From positions 652,802 through 716,801 of the forward strand of contig CAWUHX010000122.1 in NCBI GenBank assembly GCA_963922205.1: a stretch of DNA of 64,000 nt, in the 5' to 3' direction. The number at the start of each line of letters is the position of its first letter. Within the stretch, counting starts at the first letter, position 1. Shown here piece after piece: positions 1-11,576 of the stretch. The position numbers and the translations under genes are program-made. This stretch comes from Romanomermis culicivorax (lineage: Eukaryota > Nematoda > Enoplea > Mermithida > Mermithidae). Below the pieces are notes generated by a model. That model searched no databases. It was given only the letters and a program-made list of their open reading frames with translations, and was not told the DNA's origin.

Positions 1-965
1 TTTACTGCCTCCGATAGACAGAACATCTGCTATAAAAACAGCCAATTTGCTCAAATATTGACTGACTAGAATTGAAAATACTAAACGTCGCCTTCTGCAA
101 ATAAAAAAATGACCAAAATCAACATTTTTTATAACAGAAAAAAGTAAAATAGATGCAATAGTAAGAATTATATAAGAGATGAAAACTACAAGACACCTTT
201 GTCAATGTTTCCTTATTCTTTCTATTTCACCACTATTTTGATCGTTTCTCAAACAAATCAATCGCAGAATTGATTTTGCTTCGATTTTGCTTTTTTCCAA
301 TTTCAAAACAAAAGCTCTTGACGTTGCTGAAATTCTGTTCACACCAACTTTAAATTACGTTTAAATCACAAATCTGGGTGATTTTTAAAGTACTCTTGTG
401 TTTAAACAACTTTAAAAAACTTTTTTCACAATAGGACACTTCTCCTTTCATTTCACAGCTTTTGTTTTTTTGAAAAATGACCATTCTTGTAAAATTTCTG
501 TTTACGTGGAACCATAAATGCTTGAAGCGTAAAATTTGGCCCTCACAACAAAGAATAAAAGAACTCATCCATTCGGAAGTTATAAAGTCAGCACAGGTCG
601 CCTTTTTTATCTTACCCTGTATATGAGGAGTATTTGAAAAATTTGGTAACTGCTATTAAAAGCGGAATATCTAAAACTTTGAAAGCTCTTTTGCATGCTA
701 AATCATACTTTAAATAAACTGCGACCTGAAGATTACTGATTCCAAATTGCTATGAATTCCCGCATTTGAGAAATTTTGTTATTATCATAAACTTTGGGAA
801 TCATGGAAAAATTCGAAAAATTATGTGAATTATAGCATAATACAGACCAGAATCAACAATATCAGTTCCTCGTTTGAATTATTTCAGAGAAATCAGAATT
901 TTCGTATCCGAGTCACGCTTTTTGCTGCTAGCAGAATTCCCGATAATTTTTTTTCTCGGTGATCA
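1..965. other. AT-rich stretch without recognised genes
   Basis: Only short open frames rich in Phe, Lys and Asn occur, with no motif I recognise. No repeat shared with the rest of the window was noticed before the box A repeat begins near 966. Confidence 0.5.
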
Positions 966-1340
966 TCATAGGTGGCGCGGTAACGTCAACCTATAATATA
1001 CTTGGCTCCCTAAAATCTGACTAACTCCCCCTGGAGCAAAAACGGTTATAGATAGACATGTGGTTTTCTATATGGGCAAACATGTTGGTGGCAAAAGTCG
1101 TTGGGGGTCTATAATCAAATAATACTCGGAGGGGCGCCAAAAAGGTGCAAAAAACGTTCTTTTTTAGGGCCCCAGTTGCAGCAGGTTCCTCAATGGGTAT
1201 GCATCTCCGGACCTTGATACTTTTACCCGTGCATCTATCAAGTGTCCTCTCGAAACGCTTTTTTATCTTTTGCAAATATTGATTTGGCCAAATTATATGA
1301 GTTACAAAAGTTCGAGAAAATCCCCTTCGTTTAGGTTAAA
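966..1340 (+). repeat. Box A repeat, copy 1
   Basis: It opens with an ataggtggcgc motif followed within about 15 bases by a caacctataatatacttgg motif. The same opening, then a C-rich stretch, a drug-like run of ggggc/gcccc blocks and A-runs, recurs at 11,577-12,024 (reversed), 18,740-19,165 (reversed) and 23,693-24,165. The two halves of the opening form an imperfect inverted repeat (ataggt...acctat). It sits directly before a ~97 bp satellite array, as do two of the other three copies. The right limit is approximate. Confidence 0.75.
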
Positions 1341-1449
1341 AAAAATTATTTTTTGTGAAACAGATGTAGTGTTATCTGGCTATCCTGTGTGTAAGACAAA
1401 GATATTTCCGTGGTCTTATTGGTGAAGGTTTTGACGACCACATTCAGTG

Positions 1450-2350
1450 CTGACGGTCACTTTATACAAACAAAAATTATGCCGGGTGTAAACAAGCGTT
1501 TTTTCGTAATTTTTTGGTGGAGAGAGTTTTCGACTACGGGGAATTCAACGGATGCAGTCACTTAACACAAAAAAATTATCCCGGCCGGCTGTAAACAAGC
1601 GTATTTTTGTGATTTTTCGGTAGAAGGGGCTTTCGACCGCGGCGTATTCAATGCATGCGGTCACTTTAGACAAAAAAATTATCGCGGGTGAAAACAAGCT
1701 TATTCTCGTGACTTTGCTGGAAGAAGTGTTCGACCGCGGGAAATCCAATAGATGCCATCACCTTACACAAAAAATAATCCCTGGGTGTAGACAAGCGAAT
1801 TTCCGTGATTTTTTGGTGGAAAGGGTTCTCGCCTAGGTATTCAATGAATGCAGCTACACTACAAAAAAAATTATCGCAGCTGTAAACAAGCGTATTTTCG
1901 TGATTTTTTGTTAGGCTTTCGACCGCCGGGTATTCAATGGATGCGGTCACTTTGGACAAAAAAAATTATCCCGGGTGTAAACAGGGTATTCAATCTATGC
2001 AGTCACTTTACCCGAAAAATACCCGGGGTGTAAACAAGCGAATCTTTGTGATTTTTTTGTGGAAGAAGTTTTCGACCGCGGGGAATTCACATTACACAAA
2101 AGTTATCGTGGTCTTTTTTTGGGGGGGAAGGGGTTTTCGACTATTGGGAATTCAATGGAGACGGTCACTTAATACAAAAAAATTATCCCGGACGTAAACA
2201 AGCGTATTTTCGTGATTTCTTGGTGAAAGGGGGTTATGACTCCAAGGATTTCAATGGATGCGGTCACTTCACACAAAAATTGTCCTTTGTGTAAGCAAAG
2301 GTATTTCTGTGAATTTTTGAGCTGAGAGTTCTTGACCATGGGGAATTCAA
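1450..2350 (+). repeat. ~97 bp satellite array, copy 1
   Basis: About nine diverged tandem units of roughly 95-103 bp. Each has a ttttcgaccgcgggg motif, gaattcaatggatgc, gtcacttta(c)acaaaaaa, a ttatcccgggtgtaaacaagc motif and a gtgattttttggtgg tail. The short open frames inside are by-products of periodicity. The same array occurs reversed at 10,440-11,530 and forward at 24,195-24,635. Confidence 0.85.
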
Positions 2351-2354
2351 CAGA

Positions 2355-2546
2355 TATGCTCCCTACATTCTGTTTACACCTTTTACTGTGCACTTTACAC
2401 ATTTTTCACTTTTACCGAAAGTGAGAATTTGTAGTTTTAAGATTGTTTTTTATTCTTTCTTCGATGTGAAGCTGAGCAAATTTAAAACTTCAATGTGCTT
2501 CTATGAAGGTTTTCATACATGGTTGTAGCTCACTAAAAAGGGGTGG
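2355..2546 (+). repeat. Linker module C, copy 1
   Basis: This segment (cacttttaccgaaag through the C-rich/A-rich stretch to actaaaaaggggtgg) joins the satellite to element T. A reversed copy is at 10,254-10,440, a diverged reversed copy at 13,564-13,690, and part of it recurs at about 17,765-17,890. Confidence 0.7.
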
Positions 2547-4729
2547 ACTAGTTTATTAGAAAATGCCTCGATGGGGCAGAAAAAAGGAGAATATACTTGC
2601 TTGGATAGTTGCCAAGCTAGAAAAAGACGTGGAATAGATTTTTGAGAACTTGGGTTAAAGTTTGGAAAATCTACTTTTGTAATGTTGGATTTTTATTCTT
2701 TCCCATTAAAAAATTTTTCATGTCCGTGGAAAGTATATTCTGCAGCTAAGTGCATCAGCACACCTACCACCCATTGAGGCATATAGGGTGGAAGGTAAGC
2801 TCTTCCGCTGAGAATCTGGATACACCCGGCTAGCCTCTGGAAAAACTCAATTGGCTACCCCTGGACTTTTTCGAAATCTAAAAACGCATGAAAAAACAGG
2901 TTTTTTGGCAAGAATTAGTAAAAATTAAAGATTTTTTGGAAAATCCATTTTTTGCTTTTTAACTCTCCCTGTCGAATATTCTTACCATGCATCTCTATTT
3001 CCAACCCTACATGTGCAGCTTTGAAATTTTAGGGAAGGGTATTTTCAGAAGGAATGGATCCTGTTTTTCGAGACATAAATCCCAAAAAGTTTACTAAAAA
3101 TTTTTTTAATACAGAAAAAGTTGAGACAAATTTAATAGGAAAAAATACAGGAAAAGACTTACAATGTCAAAACTCTGAGTCCTCCAAATCACTCCCGCAC
3201 ATGTATGCTTCCAACTGCACTGAGCTTTAACAGATGGGGAAAAATATGAAATTAAATTAAATTGACTTGAAACATTGCCTTACAAATGTGGCATTTCATA
3301 CAACAGGCGCTATTTCCATACTTTTTGTTCATACAATTCAATTCAGAGATTGATCAAGAAGGACTATGATACATTAAGATTTCATGGCATAGAGCCGAGC
3401 AAGCTTGCCCATCACATTAACAGAGATAGGAATGAGTAATTAGTGAATAGTGTTTCATTTGAGGGTGCCTGATGCAATTTTGTTTCGTGTAAAATCAAAC
3501 ATACATCCATTTAGAGACATAAGTTTGGCGATGATAATTGATTCAAAGTAGCATGTGCATGACTGATTCAAAAACTTTTAAAAGCACTTTTGTATGCTTT
3601 ATCCTGTTTCCATGTTTGCAAATAGTGCGCAATGACTGTAACCAGAGCCCATATCTTCTGAAAGTTTAACCTCGAGCTCAAAGATAATTTCGAACAAAAA
3701 AGCAACCACGGCAGTTTCAGCATTTGCACTAACATGTCAGTGATATCAAGAGTTTGCTATAATCTCGATGTCTTCAAGATTATTCCCATTTCGAGCTGTT
3801 GGGTTGCACTATTCCGGAACCTGGGCATATACTTTAGTATTAGCTAATCTTAGGCCTGGTATGAGGATTGTTAGTTCTGCAAGGAAATAATCTTGACATT
3901 GTGATTAACTGAAACTGAGGATTAGTGCTTAACACTTTGAAAATCTTATGACCTGGTTACCTAGTTTTCACAGTACTCATGTTACTAAAGGTATTTTGCA
4001 TACCCAACCTGAGTACTATATCTAAGTACTTGAACATTGGAGTATATACGTGTTTTACCCATACAATATCTTGTTAGAAATTCGCGTAAACAGGTCACCT
4101 AAATACCTAGGTAGCACCCAGGTTTCATTTTTGAAATTGACCTGGGTAGGTATACCTAGATATCCAAAATACCTGGGCACTCAGTATAAAACACGGCTGA
4201 GGATCAGCAATTTAATCCGACGTTCAGATTGTTCAGTTGGGTTAGTGCAACTAATCACAGTTTTTTACCATGCTTAATGATGCCTTTTCAATCACAGGAA
4301 TTAGTTGAAAAAAAGCAAAATGACTATAATATGCCAGTCGCTCACTATTTTTCAGCCAGAGTTAGAGGCGTATATTCGGATCAGTCCGGACTTGCAATGC
4401 TGTGTTGCTACTGGTTTAGTATTTATCCTCATTTGAGTGAAGTTAACCATTAGCATGCATATAATTGTCATCCAAAAAATTTTTTTCTGTGGTTGATACA
4501 ATGTTATGGGAGGACGAAATGCACTCAGCTGGAGAATATACTTTTTCGTGGACATGAAAAATTTTTTAATGGGAAAGAATAAAAATTCAACATTACAGAA
4601 GTGGATTTTTTGAACTTTAACCCAAGTTCCCAAAAATCTATTCACCTTCTCTTTCTAGCTTGGCAACTATTCAAGCAAGTATATTCTCCTTTTTTCTGCC
4701 CCATTGGGGCATTTTCTAAATAAACTAGT
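2547..4729. mobile_element. Non-autonomous TIR element T, copy 1
   Basis: Long terminal inverted repeats lie at 2,547-2,747 and 4,527-4,729. Each starts actagtttattagaaaatgcc and ends at a tatattctgcagc motif. The ~1.8 kb interior has no transposase. It shares blocks such as gggttgcacta and ataatctcga with copies at 8,571-10,253, 12,136-13,563 and 24,640-26,097, and it runs opposite to copies 2 and 3. Long TIRs, no coding capacity and several copies fit a non-autonomous DNA transposon. No clear target duplication was found, so the true ends may lie further out. Superfamily unknown. Confidence 0.7.
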
Positions 4730-4733
4730 TTAA

Positions 4734-4991
4734 CATTTATCATTCAACTACGATGTATTCAAAAAACTTGTTGATCTTTCAGAAGAGCCTGAAACGGCGA
4801 TCAAAGTATGCTACTGCTTCGAGCCGCAGGGCAGTGTCGACGAAAAGCGGAAAATCGAGGAAACAAATTGGCAATCATTCTTCGGTCGAAATCAGTCGAA
4901 TCCGAAATGTTCCAAGAAAACACATCCAAGATTACGTCAAAATAACGCCAAGGGTGAAAAAATGACAATAGAATTCATATTTTTTTTCTGA
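4734..4991 (+). CDS. Unrecognised coding-like ORF or exon cut at the element T boundary
   Basis: An open frame of 85 codons begins five bases after the right TIR of element T and ends at a TGA at 4,989-4,991. Its composition is unlike nearby junk: it is charged, with the motifs DVFKKLVDLSEEPETA, CYCFEP and NWQSFFGRNQS, and has GC-ending codons between 4,790 and 4,930. It has no ATG near its 5' end. An internal ctttcag at 4,776-4,782 could be a splice acceptor, so this may be a last exon or a gene remnant truncated by the transposon. I do not recognise the protein. Confidence 0.35.
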   Translation, partial: HLSFNYDVFKKLVDLSEEPETAIKVCYCFEPQGSVDEKRKIEETNWQSFFGRNQSNPKCSKKTHPRLRQNNAKGEKMTIEFIFFF

Positions 4992-5034
4992 CTTATTTGT
5001 CCTTATTCTGTGAGTGAATTGCAAATCAACAAAT

Positions 5035-5130
5035 AGGTTAGTGTAGCATGCTCACAAATTTCTAGTCCTGTGTGATGTATGGTTAAGCAGAAAACAGTGG
5101 AAAGCTCCCTGTTTCATTATTTAAGAGCAT
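5035..5130 (+). repeat. Dispersed repeat D, copy 1
   Basis: The gttagtgtagcatgctcacaaa segment and the bases after it recur, diverged, at about 46,262-46,420 and 48,565-48,700. In each case a variant of 'ctcacaaatt..agtcct' is followed about 40-60 bases later by a Lys/Phe-type stretch. Function unknown. Confidence 0.5.
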
Positions 5131-6722
5131 TGCGACAAAAACCATACTGTAGTCATGCAATATCAACAATGAGGCATAACAAAAAAAGCACACACCATGG
5201 TCGTTCGCTTAACCAGATTGTCCCTTTACCCCGAGTAATGCACATAATTCCAATTACCCCGACTAGTAAAAAATTTTCGGCGTATTTTCGAAGTGGTTTC
5301 TTACACCGGCTTTGTGGTGCAGATCAAAAATGCAGCACAAAAAGAAAATTTTGAAGTCACGGTCTTTTTTACAAATATTATTTTTTCGGGAAAAGTTGAG
5401 AGCAAGTGCTGCATGTACTGTAAACGCGATTTTTTTAATTACTGTAGGAGGAAAATTTTTCGACAGCGTGGCAGTTTGACGAAAGCACACACTTTTAGAA
5501 CACAAATTTGCATGAAAACATACATCTAATATCGGGGAAGTGCTATTGGAACCACCAGAAATCGTTGGTCATATGGCTAGCCATTGAGCGATCCCGCCCC
5601 CAGGATTTCCCAATCCTATGGCTAGCCACATGGTAGTCATTGGGACCACTATACTTTTGGTTGGAAAAATAGTAAAAAATTTCGATTTTTCGATGGAAAA
5701 TGTAAAATTGTCAAAAACGACAAAAAATTGTCAAAAATGTCAATTTTCTCGGCGCTTCGCGCCATAAATACTTTTTTACCGTTTAAACCGTTTTTTTGGC
5801 CAAAAAATTTTTCTCTTCCCTTCAGAGACCCCTTCCCTAAAATTTTGGATAATCACTGCCCCCGGCCCCAAAAAAGTCGCCTGATCCTCCACCAAGACCT
5901 CGGGGCTCCGTTACATATGTATGCATAAAAATATTGGCTGTCGTCGTTTGAGTTCAAAGAGGAGGTGACAGAGTATATATTGGACATCAAATGGCTGATA
6001 AATAAGAGAATAATCATGATTTACGGGAGAATAGCTTTGTTTTTTTCTGTTCAAAGGGAGACCCCAAAAGTCAGATTCTCAAATTTTTAAATTTATATTT
6101 TCTTCTATTTTCCTAGTCATGATTTACTTAATTTCAAGGAAACTTTGAATACATGAAGGTACTGGTATAATTTTATTCGGTATATTATTAAAGTGAAAAT
6201 TATAATGATTTTCATTCTTCAATTTTTAGCAATAGGATCATCCAGCCGACATTGCCCTCGATTTTGGTCGTTGAAGAAAAAATTTTAAATGTTTCCACCC
6301 AAAAAGTCGGAGAAACTTAAAAAATACTCATCCTTTTCTAAAACATCATCACAATATGTATGTGGACCAAAAATTTGAGGTTCCTATCGCCAGCTTATTT
6401 TAGTCATCATGATCGACAAATCTCGAGAGATGTCACAAATTTCTGCGGTTCTTATCGCTTACCCCAATTAAAATTATGTTTAAGCTGATTAATTGGTTTT
6501 CTAGCTGGCTGACAACATTGTCTATAGGAAATTGAAGACATTATCATGTTGCCCAGATCCGGGTCAGCTCTTTGTAAAATGTCAATCATCTCACTCAGTT
6601 GATATTTGAAATGTATTTAATAAATCATTTTGCAGTGCCTCTTTGTTTCGCAGACTTATAAAAATCATTCTTTCTCTTTAAAAAAAATGGATCATATAAC
6701 ATTTCGGCGAATATTTGCGTTG
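5131..6722. other. No recognised gene
   Basis: Short open frames (for example 5,293-5,529) have no recognisable motif. A small inverted repeat with arms atggctagcca lies at about 5,571-5,625, and a ggcgcttcgcgcc hairpin near 5,751. The rest is AT-rich and unassigned. Confidence 0.45.
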
Positions 6723-8337
6723 ATTGCCACTAGTGATGGACCGATGGATCGGCATCGGCGATTGTTGCGTTTTTCTGCCATCGGCCATCGGCTGATTATT
6801 TGGCAACTTTTTGTTACAATAAGTGCAGGTGATATGCTTAAAAACAGATTGTCCACATATATATTTTACATACAGTTACTTCGCTAAATAAATTTTTTTT
6901 GTGAAAATGGTTGTTTAAATGTCTGGCATGACTGCCCTGTGTTGTCATTGATGAACTAAAAGAATTCGATAAGCTATGAATGGGAGATTTTAGCCGCGCT
7001 AAGAATATATTTTAATACCTGTATAATGTATCCACACCTTGAATAATTATCTTTTGGCAGCTTGTAATGTTGTTAAAAATTTGCGCAGAAACTGTAAAAA
7101 TCTATGAATCTGAAAACGCCTGTATTTCGTAAGAAATAGCTGAAGAAAAGCAAGCTAGATCTGAATTTTTTTTTGAAAAACATAAATTAAAGAATCGTAT
7201 GATTAAGAATTTTATGCCACTCAATCCACAATGGCAACTTTCCTGGATTGGGTTCATTAAAGGACGAATTGTCGGAAAAAAGAATCAATATTCTTGTAGA
7301 AATGATTATGGAACCCACATTAAACCCATTGAAGACAATAAACTTAATGCTTTGGCATCCTTACTCTGTCCTCGATTTAAAAAGGATGGATTGAAATTGA
7401 AATATAACACATATTGATGATAAAAATCAAAATTAAATAATTTAGGCTTTCTGTGATCCTCAAGCAGAAGACAAAGCTGAACTAGCTTTGATTAGAATGG
7501 TTGTTGATCAAAACCAACAAAATCAATGCTTTTCTGAAAATATGGTTCAAAAATTTGAATGAACCTTCAAACTCATTCTCCAAACTTTCTTAGTAAGCTA
7601 CAATTAATACTAATGTAAACAATTCAAGCATTTACACAAAACTGACAAATTTCACTCACTATTTAGCCATTGCATCTTCATCTAAAGATGAGCTGGAGCC
7701 CGAAAAATATGCAATGTCAACATATGAGCAAGCAAAAGCCATTGTTTTGGAATACATTGCTGAATCAAAACTAGACTTTGATTCTTCGACACTAGAATAA
7801 TGGAAGAAAAATGCTGCAACAAAACCAGAATTAGCTAACGTGAGTGAGAATAGTGTGCAGTCAAAAATGAGTTACATTATGAAAAAATTTCTTTAGCTTG
7901 CCATGAAATTTTTATCAGCTCCAATTGGGTCAGTAGCTAGTGAATGATCATTTTAAAAAGCAAAAGATGTTACAAGTGGAAAAAGATCCCGTTTATTGTC
8001 GAGATTGGATTCAATACTGCAACTTGGAAAAACAAGCTGAAGTTGAAGAAGCTTCTAGTGAACTCAGCAATCAAAGTGAAGATAATACAACAGATGCTTT
8101 TGTTGATGACAAATTGAATGAATGAAATGTTGTTAATTTTTGAATGTTGAAAATATCAGTAGAACTTTGTGAATAATTCATAATAATTTTAAATTTATTA
8201 CAGTGTAGCAACTTCAGGTTGCATTCTGTATACATGTTACAGCCGATGCATCGGCCGATGCCATTGGTGACCCTGGCCGATGCTGATGCATCGGCGGACG
8301 GCAAATTTTTGGCCCTCGGTCCATCACTAATTTCCAC
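6723..8337. mobile_element. hAT transposon remnant with TIRs and target duplication
   Basis: The 14 bp termini are perfect inverted repeats: tagtgatggaccga at 6,731-6,744 and its complement at 8,316-8,329. Just outside are attgccac (6,723-6,730) and atttccac (8,330-8,337), 8 bp direct repeats with one mismatch. An 8 bp target duplication is the hAT hallmark. Both subterminal regions are packed with catcggc/gccgatg motifs, the expected layout for transposase binding sites. The interior holds the 3' part of a hAT transposase gene. The element is only about 1.6 kb, so most of the transposase is deleted. Confidence 0.9.
7100..8125 (+). pseudogene. hAT transposase 3' exons (decayed)
   Basis: Several exon-like blocks carry hAT C-terminal signatures. 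LNALASLLCPRFK (about 7,339-7,383) matches the usual LA-x-LLDPRFK block. A second block begins AFCDPQAEDKAELAL (from 7,446). A third has YEQAKAIVLEYIAESKLDF, then WKKNAATKPELAN, and after a gap LAMKFLSAPIGSVASE (about 7,897-7,946). The last two are the hAT dimerisation region, with W-x-x-N and the LSxPxxSxxSE core. A likely intron (gtgagtgag to ctttag, about 7,840-7,896) separates them. In-frame stops, including one in place of the expected tryptophan/arginine codons, show it is dead. It lies wholly within the TIR-bounded element and is its own transposase relic. Confidence 0.85.
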
Positions 8338-8570
8338 TAATGATGAGGTGAGCTTTTTAACTCATGATTTTAATGATTCTAATAGTGAACTCAGGCCCTT
8401 TAGAAGCTGCAGGACTTGGGCCACGAACTTTGAGCAATAGCAATCAAAACAGCGGTAAATTAATGATACAATACTGCAGTACTATTTTTTTCATACTTGT
8501 ACATCTGTCTCGTTTTAGTTTAATCAGCACTAGAGTTTGGAGATACGAGGTTGAAGAGATGCATATAATG
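8338..8570. other. Spacer without recognised feature
   Basis: This short AT-rich spacer lies between the hAT element and element T copy 2. Nothing else was recognised. Confidence 0.4.
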
Positions 8571-10253
8571 ACTAGTTTATTAGAAAATGCCCCGATGGGG
8601 CAGAAAAAAGGAGAATATACTTGCTTCCATAGTTGCCATGCTAGAAAAAGAAGTGGACTAGATTTTTGAGAACTTGGGTCAAAGTTGGAAAAAATTCACT
8701 TTCTTTATATTGGATTTTCATTCTTTCTCAAAAAAATTTTCCATGTCTGTGAAAAAGTATATTCTGCAGCATCGTGCATTTTGTCCTTCCCCTGGCATCA
8801 ACTACAATCAAATTTTTCTATAAGAGAATTATATGCGCATGATTTCAAATGTAAAGCATTCTAACTCCCGACCAATTCAAAACTCCTGCCTCTCACACTA
8901 GCTGGAAAATAGTGTGGGAGGCATATTATAGTCATTTTCAGAACTATAAAGAAACCTGGGGTGGTTGCACTAACCCAACATGAGGATAATCTCAACATTG
9001 GGATTAAATTAACGATCCTGAGGTTGAGCTAATCGCAATGTTCAAATTATTCTCGTCCAATGCACAAACAACACTCACTTCAGGATTAACTAATACTGAG
9101 GTTTAAGTTCGAGTTTGGGAATTGCAAAAATTTTTATATTTATTTGCTTTAGAGATAAGAAAATTATGCGAAAATGTTAGTGCAACCCGACAGCTCGAGC
9201 TGGGGATAATCTCGACATTGAGCTCGTTATAATCCTGATGGCATTCAATTTATACCCGACTTGAGATCAAACTGATTCGCCTTTTTGTTCGAGATTACTT
9301 TGCGCTGCAGCTTAGACCCCTTTTGTGCAACTGGGCCTTGGTTAAACTCATTGGGCACTGATCTGCAAATGGGATTCAGCCGTGCCTATATTAGGGTTGT
9401 CGCTATATTAGATATTAGGGTGTTCTCCTGGACTCTACTGGCACTCCCATGGCAACAAAACGACTTTTTTGAAAGCAGGACGGGAGCAACAGGGATGGGC
9501 GAAATCGCTTCCCATCTGGAAACCCGTAAAAAGCGCTCTTTCTGCAATTTCAGTTTAAATCCAAAAACTGTTAATGATGCTATTTTGTTGCATAGTTAAA
9601 TAAAAGCGAATAAATTTGTTTATAGCTTGTAATCAGTAGAATTTATGGAGTGAATTTTATACGATATGTTATATAATATATAAAATGAGTGAATGAAACG
9701 TATCGGGCACAATCGGTTTAGTTCTTAGAAGACTTTGTGTTGTAGCTTTTTTTCTAAAAAAGCTGAGTGAGATTTTATGTACCACTTTCCCACAGTTGAT
9801 TTCTTTTGTTGACACCAAATTCAGTAAGAAAGTTCAACACAGTTGGAAGCAAACATGTGTGAGAGGGGACATGGGAGCATAAACTTCCACAAGGGTTAAC
9901 TGGAAATGGAAAATTTGTTATGCAAAAAATTTTTTGGTCAATTTTTTTGAATTTTTTGTCTAAAAAACGCCATAAAACCAAGATCCACCTCTGTACCCTC
10001 CTAAAAATTTCAGAGATGCACATATTTGGTTGGAAAGTGTGTTGATGCACTTAGCTGCAGAATATACTTCTTCACAGACATAGAAAATTTTTTCGAGACA
10101 GAATGAAAATCCAATATATAGAAAGTGAATTTTTTCCAACTTTGAGCCAAGTTCTCGAAAATCTAGTCCACTTCTTTTTCTAGCATGGCAACTATGGAAG
10201 CAAGTATATTCTCCTTTTTTCTGCCCCATCGGGGCATTTTCTAATAAACTAGT
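8571..10253. mobile_element. Non-autonomous TIR element T, copy 2
   Basis: Inverted termini lie at 8,571-8,770 and 10,053-10,253, starting actagtttattagaaaatgcc. They contain the ccccgatggggc palindrome and end at a tatattctgcagc motif. The interior has no transposase. Its blocks (gacagctcgagctggggataatc, gtgggaggcatattatagtc, tgttgcatagttaaataaaag) recur in copies 3 and 4. The open frame at 9,285-9,599 lies across interior repeat sequence and has no known motif. Confidence 0.75.
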
Positions 10254-10440
10254 TCACCTCTTTTTAGTGGGCCTCAACCATGCACGAAAACCTTCTTAGA
10301 AGCACATTGAAGTTTTAAATTTGGTCATCTTCACGTCAAAAAAACAATAAAAAACCATCTTCAAGCTACGAATTCTCACTTCCAGCAAAAGTAAGAGATG
10401 TGTAAACTGCATAGTACTTAAAAGACATTGTAAACAGACT
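10254..10440 (-). repeat. Linker module C, copy 2 (reversed)
   Basis: This is the reverse complement of 2,355-2,546, again lying between element T and the satellite array. The gene-free order T-C-satellite-box A here mirrors the order box A-satellite-C-T at 1-4.7 kb. Confidence 0.75.
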
Positions 10441-11530
10441 AAAAATGACCATACCTATTGAATTCCTCATGGTCTAGAATCCTTTAACCCAAAAAATCGC
10501 AGAAATACCTATGTTTACACTCGATATGAATTAGTGTGTAAAGTGATCACATTCATTAAATTCTCAGTGATCGAAAACCCCTCCCAAAGAAATTTTTTTG
10601 GGTAAAGTGATCGCATTCATTAAATTCCCAATGAACGAAAACCCCTTCCACAAAAAAATTACAAAAATAGGCTTGGTTAAATCCAGAATAATTTTTTTGT
10701 GTAAAGTGACGCATCCATTGAATTCCCCACAGTCGGAAACCCCTTCCATAGAAAATCACAAAAATATGCTTGTTTACACCCCAGATAGATTTTCGTGTAA
10801 AATGACGTATCCATTGAATTTTCCGCAGTCGAAAACCCCTTCCACAAAAAATAACGAAAATACACTTGTTTACACCCGGAATAGTTTTATATGTAAGATG
10901 ACCGCATTCGTCAAATTCCCCATGGTCGAAAACCTCTTCCACTGAAAAATCTCGAAAATACGCTTGTTTACTCACAGGATAATTTTTTGTGTAAAGTGAT
11001 CACATTCATGGAATTCATTGTGGTCGAAAATCCCCTCCACAAGAAAATTACGGCGATACGCATGTTTACACCCTGGATAACTTTTTTGTGTAAAGTGAAG
11101 CATCCATTGAATTCCCCGCAGTCAAAAACCCCTTCCATAGAAAATTACAAAAATACGCTTGTTTACACACGGGCTAGTTCTTTTATGTAAGATGATCACA
11201 TTCATCAAATTCGCCGTGGTCGAAAACCCCTTCCACTGAAAAATCACGAAAATATGTTTACTCACGGGATATTTTTTTGTGTAAAGTGATCACATTTATT
11301 GAATTCCTCGTGGTCGAAAATCCCCTCCACAAGAAAATTACGGCAGTACGCTTGTTTACACCGTGGATAATTTTTTTGTGTAAAGTGAGGACGTCTATTG
11401 AATTCCCCGCGGTCGAAAACACCCTCCACTGAAAAATCACGGAAATACGCTTGTTTACACCCGGGATAATTTTTCGTGTAAACTGACCGCGTCCATCAAA
11501 TTCCCAATAGTCGAAAACCCTTGCAGTCCA
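10440..11530 (-). repeat. ~97 bp satellite array, copy 2 (reversed)
   Basis: About ten tandem units occur, with successive aattc anchors at 10,623, 10,721, 10,817, 10,914, 11,012, 11,110, 11,208, 11,302 and 11,401 (spacing 94-99). Units near 11,012 and 11,302 resemble each other more than their neighbours, as do those near 10,914 and 11,208. This suggests a three-unit higher-order repeat of about 290-295 bp. The apparent long reading frames here are periodicity artefacts. Confidence 0.9.
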
Positions 11531-11576
11531 AAAATCCCAACAAGGCTACCGGTTTATTTGAAACGACTAGAAAATT

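Noticed and set aside
1545-2402. Several 60-97 codon frames on both strands
   Set aside because: They lie within the ~97 bp satellite and recur with its period; no independent evidence of coding.
10556-10975. 139-codon minus-strand frame with repeated peptide blocks
   Set aside because: The peptide repeat simply mirrors the satellite period; the same sequence is frame-shifted in the other arrays.
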